This document shows, in pieces, positions 58,675-64,000 of a stretch of DNA of 64,000 bases. The translations under genes and the position numbers were made by a program. Source of the stretch: Tubulanus polymorphus (lineage: Eukaryota > Nemertea > Palaeonemertea > Tubulaniformes > Tubulanidae); NCBI RefSeq assembly GCF_964204645.1, contig NC_134035.1, positions 572,001 to 636,000 on the forward strand, read 5' to 3'. Position 1 is the first letter of the stretch, and each line of letters opens with the position of its first letter. The notes below the pieces were generated by a model. It did no database searches. It was not told where the DNA came from and saw only the letters and a program-made list of their open reading frames with translations.

Positions 58675-61600
58675 TCATAACGTGTTGAATCGCAGTTTAT
58701 CGGAGTTCGGTGTTTTTATCTCGTTGTCGAATCTCTGCCAGATGCCGACCGTAGAATCGCTGAAACAAAATACCAAATTATCATCATGAATAAATCTCCT
58801 GAGAAGACGACAAGATTAGTAGTCATGAAGAATTACTAAAACTAATCAGTCATTCTATGGCCAACGGGTGCTGCACCACACACCAGATGGCACAACAAAC
58901 TATAAACTGTGTTGTTCTTAGTGATTATTTTCAAACTAGTCATCGAGTAGGTATAAGATTGACTTTCTTACACAGTGCATGGTATAAATTTCACAGAAAA
59001 TAGATTTACTCTAAGCAGAAAAGTTGATTCGAATATAATCGAATGGATTAAAAGTCAATGTTTTAGGTAAATTTCCAGTCCTTTCTGGTCCTAATAAGAC
59101 TTTTATCAGGTATGTACCACCAAAACTGACTGAGCTAGGCCACCTGATCTACTCTCAATTCAAGTTGAAATAGACATTAGTCGTTAAAATACTTACTTCG
59201 AAGCCGAAAATATACACGTTGAATTCGTAGTGATGGCATTAATCGGGCTGTTGTGAGCTTTAATATCACTGATTTGAGAACAATCATCCACTGACCATAG
59301 TTTTAAATAACCACTTCGACAACCGCTCAGTAAACTCTCACCGTTCGGTAGAAACGTTAAACCGCACACCCAGTCCTTGTGAGCAGAATTTATGGACTGA
59401 AAACAGATAACACAACGTATGAATATATTTACACGAAGCGCTATGACTTTCAAACACTTTTGGTTTTACTTTACGTGATGATCACTCGTCACATAAATCA
59501 ATCATCCCTTGACTGGTATTTTCAATCCAAAATATGTATCATTTGAATTGAACTAAACAAAGGTAGACAGCTTCCGAACCATACCCCAAGGCAAAAGAAA
59601 GACGTTGGCCCAAAGAAACCTGGAGTTGTTTCAGGGCCATGGGAACTGGCAAAACCATCCAAAATGCGAAATAGTCCGTATGCTAGGGCATAAAGCCCCC
59701 TAAAGAAGAACTAACACTACTTTATTTTATACTTACATGTTTAAGTTGTTGGTCATGGAGGTCCCATTTTTTAATACACATATCTCGTGAACCGCTGAAT
59801 AAAGTAGTTCCATTCAGCGCTAATGATTGGATACCGTCATAATGAGGTGGTTCCAAATTAGAGAACGGAGTCAGAACGCCATTAGCTGACTCATGAAACT
59901 GGAAAACCTGTTCAAAAAAAATATCAATGCTTTACAATTACATCATGGTGATTCAACCCCATTAAATCCGACGTATGAATCGGTGATAGACGTAGCTAAA
60001 ATTAACAAATAATCTTCAGCATATTATGGTAAAAATTAGTCAGCAATGAAAAACCCACATTGAAAAACATCTTCTGCAATTGTTCACATGAATTTACTTA
60101 CCTTGATATAATGATCTTTAGACCCAGTGACGACTGTAACGTTCGAGTGGCTGTCTTCAACTGCTAGTGCCATCACAGCTGCCTGATGACCTCCACTTAG
60201 TTTACCAATAGGTGAATATCTACAATACAGTGGAGAACATTACAATACAGGAAGGCTCATATACATATATACATATTCACAGTGGAACCTTATTACAAGA
60301 AACTTCAAGCCACAGAACAATCTTTGTTTCTTCTATTCATTGTGAAATTAATCAAATCTTATTTGCGATAAAAAGTTTTCATGTAGTTTTCTTCTTCTAT
60401 GACATCACCAACACCGATGCTTCATGATGTGATTATACAAGGGACCTTGTTAAATCTGATAAGCATTCACTTATGATTATTGAGTGGCAACTAAGATTTG
60501 CATTTTTCATATTGATTCAGTCTCACGAAAAAGTTTAACTCAAATTTCTGGTTTAATTGCTGGTTGTATGATTCCTGTTTTCAATGCCAACTAGAACTTA
60601 CTTCCTCAGATCCCAGAGTCTAACGAGATTACCGGCGGCTGTGAACAGCATTTTTCCATTTCGACACGGGGCGATATCGTTGATGACCATTTCACCAGTT
60701 GGAAGACTGACCATTCGCGACGAGGTAGAACTTGAATGACTACTTTGAACTTGACCAGACGAACTAGAAATATATACGTGTCGAATATGAATTCCTGACT
60801 GAAAATCTTCCCATAAAATACTGACAACAAAAATGATATACGCACCACAAACTTTGGACACATTTTGAAGCTCGTGGATCCCAAACTTTGATGAGGTAAG
60901 ATGAAACGGAGTATAAGAGTTTGTTTTGTGAACAGTATTTGACTGTAGTGACGTTGTGCGGGTGTCCGCTCAACGTCGTCAGCAACTGACATGTGTTCAA
61001 ATCCCAGACTTTCGCCAACTGATCTACAACAAAATATACAACAAATTGTCATTAGATAAAGAGCTTTTTGAGTTATTCAATTCTAAATCTTAAACGGAGA
61101 TCGACCAATGGACCCACGGTTCTGCCTTTCTGGGCTAAATTTTGATTCTAGGGGTCCTGGACATTGATAATAATTTATTTTTCACTTAAATAATAGGAAT
61201 GGAATGAAAAAATATGAATGCCAAGTTAACATTAATAAGTGGAGGGTGCAGTCACAGAGCCTACAGGCTGTAACAACTCTTGACCAAGCCAAGTGGTGAT
61301 TGTACCCAAAGTAGAGTTTGTTCGCTTACCTTTACCACCGGTGAAAAGAAGATCATCGGTAGCATGAACTGATAAAACAGCTGATGAATGCCCTTCCACT
61401 TTGTGAGTGAAAACTAAAGGCCCGACTGGCGATGAACTGGAGGTTTTAACAGATCGGATGCTGCCCCTAGAAATCGAAACATGCCGAAATAATGAAGTGA
61501 CTTAAATTTAAGTTTTAGAAAGTAAAGCTTTGATTGAATGTGGATGAATATGACTTGATACAAGAAAATAGTCGTTACTTGTTTTGAATTTGCGTAGACG

Positions 61601-63636
61601 AACGACACGTTTGACTCGTCAGTCGTGAGAATACGTTATCAGATGAATTGACAGTTGGTCGTTCCCGGGTCGGAGATGAAGGGTTACTATGACTACCACT
61701 GTTCGGCACTATATCACTGTCGCTACAAAACATTCATCAGTTATATATCAATTCTCATGAGATTCTCGATCGAGTGTTGTTGAAAAAAATCAGCAAACTG
61801 ATTCGGCAAACTGGTTAAATGATTTTGAATTCAGGTAATGCCATCTAGAGGAATTAATTTTCCCCCTCTACGCTTCACGTGTCACTGCAATTTCTTATCA
61901 GAAGACCCGCCCCACTTTTCAAATTTTCTAGATACGCGCCTGTGATGAAGAAATGATTTGGGAGTTAAAACTGAACCCACGAAAAATCAGATCCTAGATC
62001 GAGTTTACTACAGTAATTTTTAAAAACACATTATTAAACAAATTGAAACATAGCGTACGGTAATCTATCAACCCCCTGGGGTTAACCTAACCCCGGTAAC
62101 CTTGGTAACCCCGATAGACTACTCACGTTGACGTCTGCCGATTGTAGGCTTTACGACGAAACGTCGGTGACGGTTCCGGAGTCGATTTCTCGCTGTACGT
62201 TTTCCTCCGGAATATCGGCGACGGATCGGATCGACTGACGGGTCCTCTAGCAGACGACGACGATCTACCGGTAGAAATTATTAGTAAACCACAGTGATTT
62301 GATTGATTGGTTAATCAAGCGAGGAGCGAGGGAGGGGGTTAAATCAGTCTTTTAGAATATTAGAGGCTGATGTTAGTAGAAAATTAAGTCAAAGTGAAAG
62401 AATTTCAGTTTTAATAGAATCATCTTTTGAGTGCAGTAGAAATAAGCTCGGGCACAAAAACAGACATTACTATAAATATACCAATAAGCAGATTACTGGA
62501 TTTCAGCTTATTGGACGGACCTATTCAAACCTTCATTTTATCCCACAGAATTTCTATTCTGAATAATACACTTGTTTGATTGTAAGATGATTGTAAGAAA
62601 TAGGACTCTTTATAAGTTTTGTATATACCGCTATGCAAGTGGTCCCCTATTACATCATCTTATTTTTTTGAAAGTTATACTAGATAGAATGCAGGAAGTG
62701 AAAAATATATAGAAATTTAATAAATATACTCGGTAACTATGGCACTAGAGACACATAATTCCCAACAAATACTCTTGAAAAAGCTCAGTCACATCGGGGG
62801 TTGTGTGACTGAAACTGATACGGGACACACCAATAAAAAGAATCGAATTACAATGTACCATGAATTCATGCTAAACCAAATAATTTAAAGAGGTCAAGGA
62901 AGAAATATAAGCTGATACTAGATTTTTCAGCTAAATTCATTTTTAAAATCCTGGATGTGCCTGTGTCCAGCGAGCGTGCTGTCCTGTCGGTTGAGGGAGG
63001 AAAAAAGACCAGATCAGTCTTTTAAACACGGGATATATGTTAGCCATTAATGCGATAATTCGTAGTGTTAATTGGGCAGCAGTGATATACATCAGATTGA
63101 TTGATTGTTAGTGCGGTGCTTACTTTGCAGATTGAGTGGGTTTAATTGGCAGAGATTTAGGCGGCGGCATTAATACGCAATCGGGAAGCTCGGATTTAAT
63201 CATCGGTTTCTCGTCGGATTTACTCGTTGTCGTCGTCGTCGCCGATGAAGTCGTCGAGGCGGACGCCGGTCGTTTTTTAACGACGTTGATCTCTTCGATG
63301 ACCGGCGGTAAAACGGACGCGAGCGGCGCCGCTAGCGGGTACAGTAACTCCTCCGGCGTCGCTGTTTTTCGTCGAGCCTAAAAAATGAACGCAACGTGCT
63401 GTAATAATCGAAACGATGGACGAACGACTCGAGGAGCTGATCTCCGAGACTCGTACCTTATTTCGACCTCCGGCCGGTGTGCTCGTCGTATCCGGTAAAA
63501 ACTGATCCAATATACTGAATATAATATCAGAAAATACGTATTTCTTTCTATAACGGGGTTCGGTGATTGTTAAAAGCACACGGAGATGTAACTTACCAGT
63601 CGTACGGAGATGAGGAATCACTGTCTGAATTAGAGT
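58675..63636 (-). CDS. KIF21-type kinesin, C-terminal WD40 part, 12 exons, 5' end outside window
   Basis: Exons: 63597-63636, 63457-63514, 63124-63377, 62127-62264, 61579-61722, 61330-61466, 60846-61023, 60602-60763, 60102-60219, 59737-59907, 59197-59396, 58675-58759; all phases agree, giving about 560 residues. The first five are a Ser/Thr/Pro-rich linker with two SPxFRRKxY motifs and NVFSRLT. Then come seven WD40 blades: EGHSSAVLSVHATDDLLFTG...KVWDL, SGHPHNVTTVKY...IKVWDP, MVINDIAP...RLWDL, GGHQAAVMALAV...GSKDHYIK, PPHYDGIQSLAL...IKKWDL, AHKDWVCGLTFLPNGESLLS...LKLWSV, AHNSPINAITTN...STVGIW. PPHYDGI, FSGSRD, GSKDHYIK and SPINAI are characteristic of the KIF21A/B tail, which pauses microtubule growth. 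The motor and coiled coil lie to the right. The 60846 donor (GTGCGT) was chosen over GTGGTG by family length. Confidence 0.9.
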
Positions 63637-63739
63637 CTACAAAACAATTATAGAAACAAGAATGTTTGATTGGGATCAGTTTATCATGTGTCCAGCTTCA
63701 GATATTTCTACCCTTATTTCACAAAACATTACACATTAC

Positions 63740-64000
63740 ATATTTCATCGGTTCACTTTCAGAAACTGATCTTCCACACAAGTGTTCAGGACTTCAGAGA
63801 TATTTTTGATTTTAAACGAACTACAAACACCAGACATTAGATATTTTATCAGCACGCTTTCAGAAACTTCAGATCATCCACAGTTTAAATGTGTTCAGGA
63901 CTTCACACCTGAGACATTTTTAAAGGAAAATGAACTACAAAGACCAGATACTAGAGGATATGTTATCAGTAAACCTTCAAAAACTGATCTTCCACACTTC
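63740..64000. repeat. Interspersed repeat with about 110-bp internal period (second copy)
   Basis: Two tandem units with AACTGATCTTCCACACAAGT, GTTCAGGACTTCA, GAACTACAAACACCAGACAT and ATTTTATCAGCACGCTTTCA, the same words as at 37975-38180. It runs off the right edge and lies in an intron of the KIF21-like gene. Confidence 0.75.

Overview
The window is nuclear DNA of an animal. Genes are split by GT-AG introns of 0.1 to 5 kb, intergenic space is large, and microsatellites, minisatellites and small non-autonomous DNA transposons are common. The protein set (neurotransmitter-type SLC6 transporter, SLC22 transporters, RASSF9/10-like, myosin light chain kinase, BBSome subunit BBIP1, KIF21-type kinesin tail, Kunitz inhibitor, PAN-domain secreted protein) fits a marine invertebrate, most likely a spiralian (mollusc, annelid or similar). 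The phylum is inference; no sequence here fixes it.

Layout. At 1-4.4 kb lies the 5' part of an SLC6 transporter on the minus strand, with leader exons and a promoter-like end at about 4.4 kb. At 5.0-6.1 kb are three tandem repeats, including a near-perfect 30-bp minisatellite. At 6.8-10.1 and 11.9-14.9 kb are two tandem minus-strand SLC22 genes, eight coding exons and 547 residues each, with identical exon lengths. A possible small membrane-protein fragment lies between them. At 17.4 kb is a four-pass CD20-like membrane protein (plus strand), and at 20.0 kb a two-exon secreted Kunitz inhibitor (plus). From 20.7 to 28.4 kb I see no gene. A probable 5' UTR exon at 28.4 kb leads to a RASSF9/10-like gene whose 723 codons lie in one exon (31.9-34.0 kb). 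At 34.5-39.5 kb is a compact calmodulin-regulated MLCK-type kinase in nine coding exons. At 41.2-44.2 kb is a multi-C2H2 zinc-finger protein with an Ikaros/Hunchback-like C-terminal finger pair (minus). At 50 kb is BBIP1 (minus), at 53.9-55.4 kb a three-exon secreted PAN-domain protein (minus), and at 58.7-63.6 kb the WD40 tail of a KIF21-type kinesin (minus, 12 exons, running off the right edge).

The genes do not form an operon or an obvious pathway; this looks like an ordinary animal gene neighbourhood. I found no convincing new biological system. The most useful observations are the patchy divergence between the two SLC22 copies, the phase-compatible acidic cassette exon in the SLC6 leader, a 40-nt micro-exon that repairs the reading frame of the PAN gene, a coding octapeptide repeat next to an RVxF motif in the RASSF gene, and several small DNA-transposon families with visible terminal inverted repeats and, in two cases, target-site duplications. 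Exon borders were read by eye from GT-AG signals and phase agreement; there is no transcript support.
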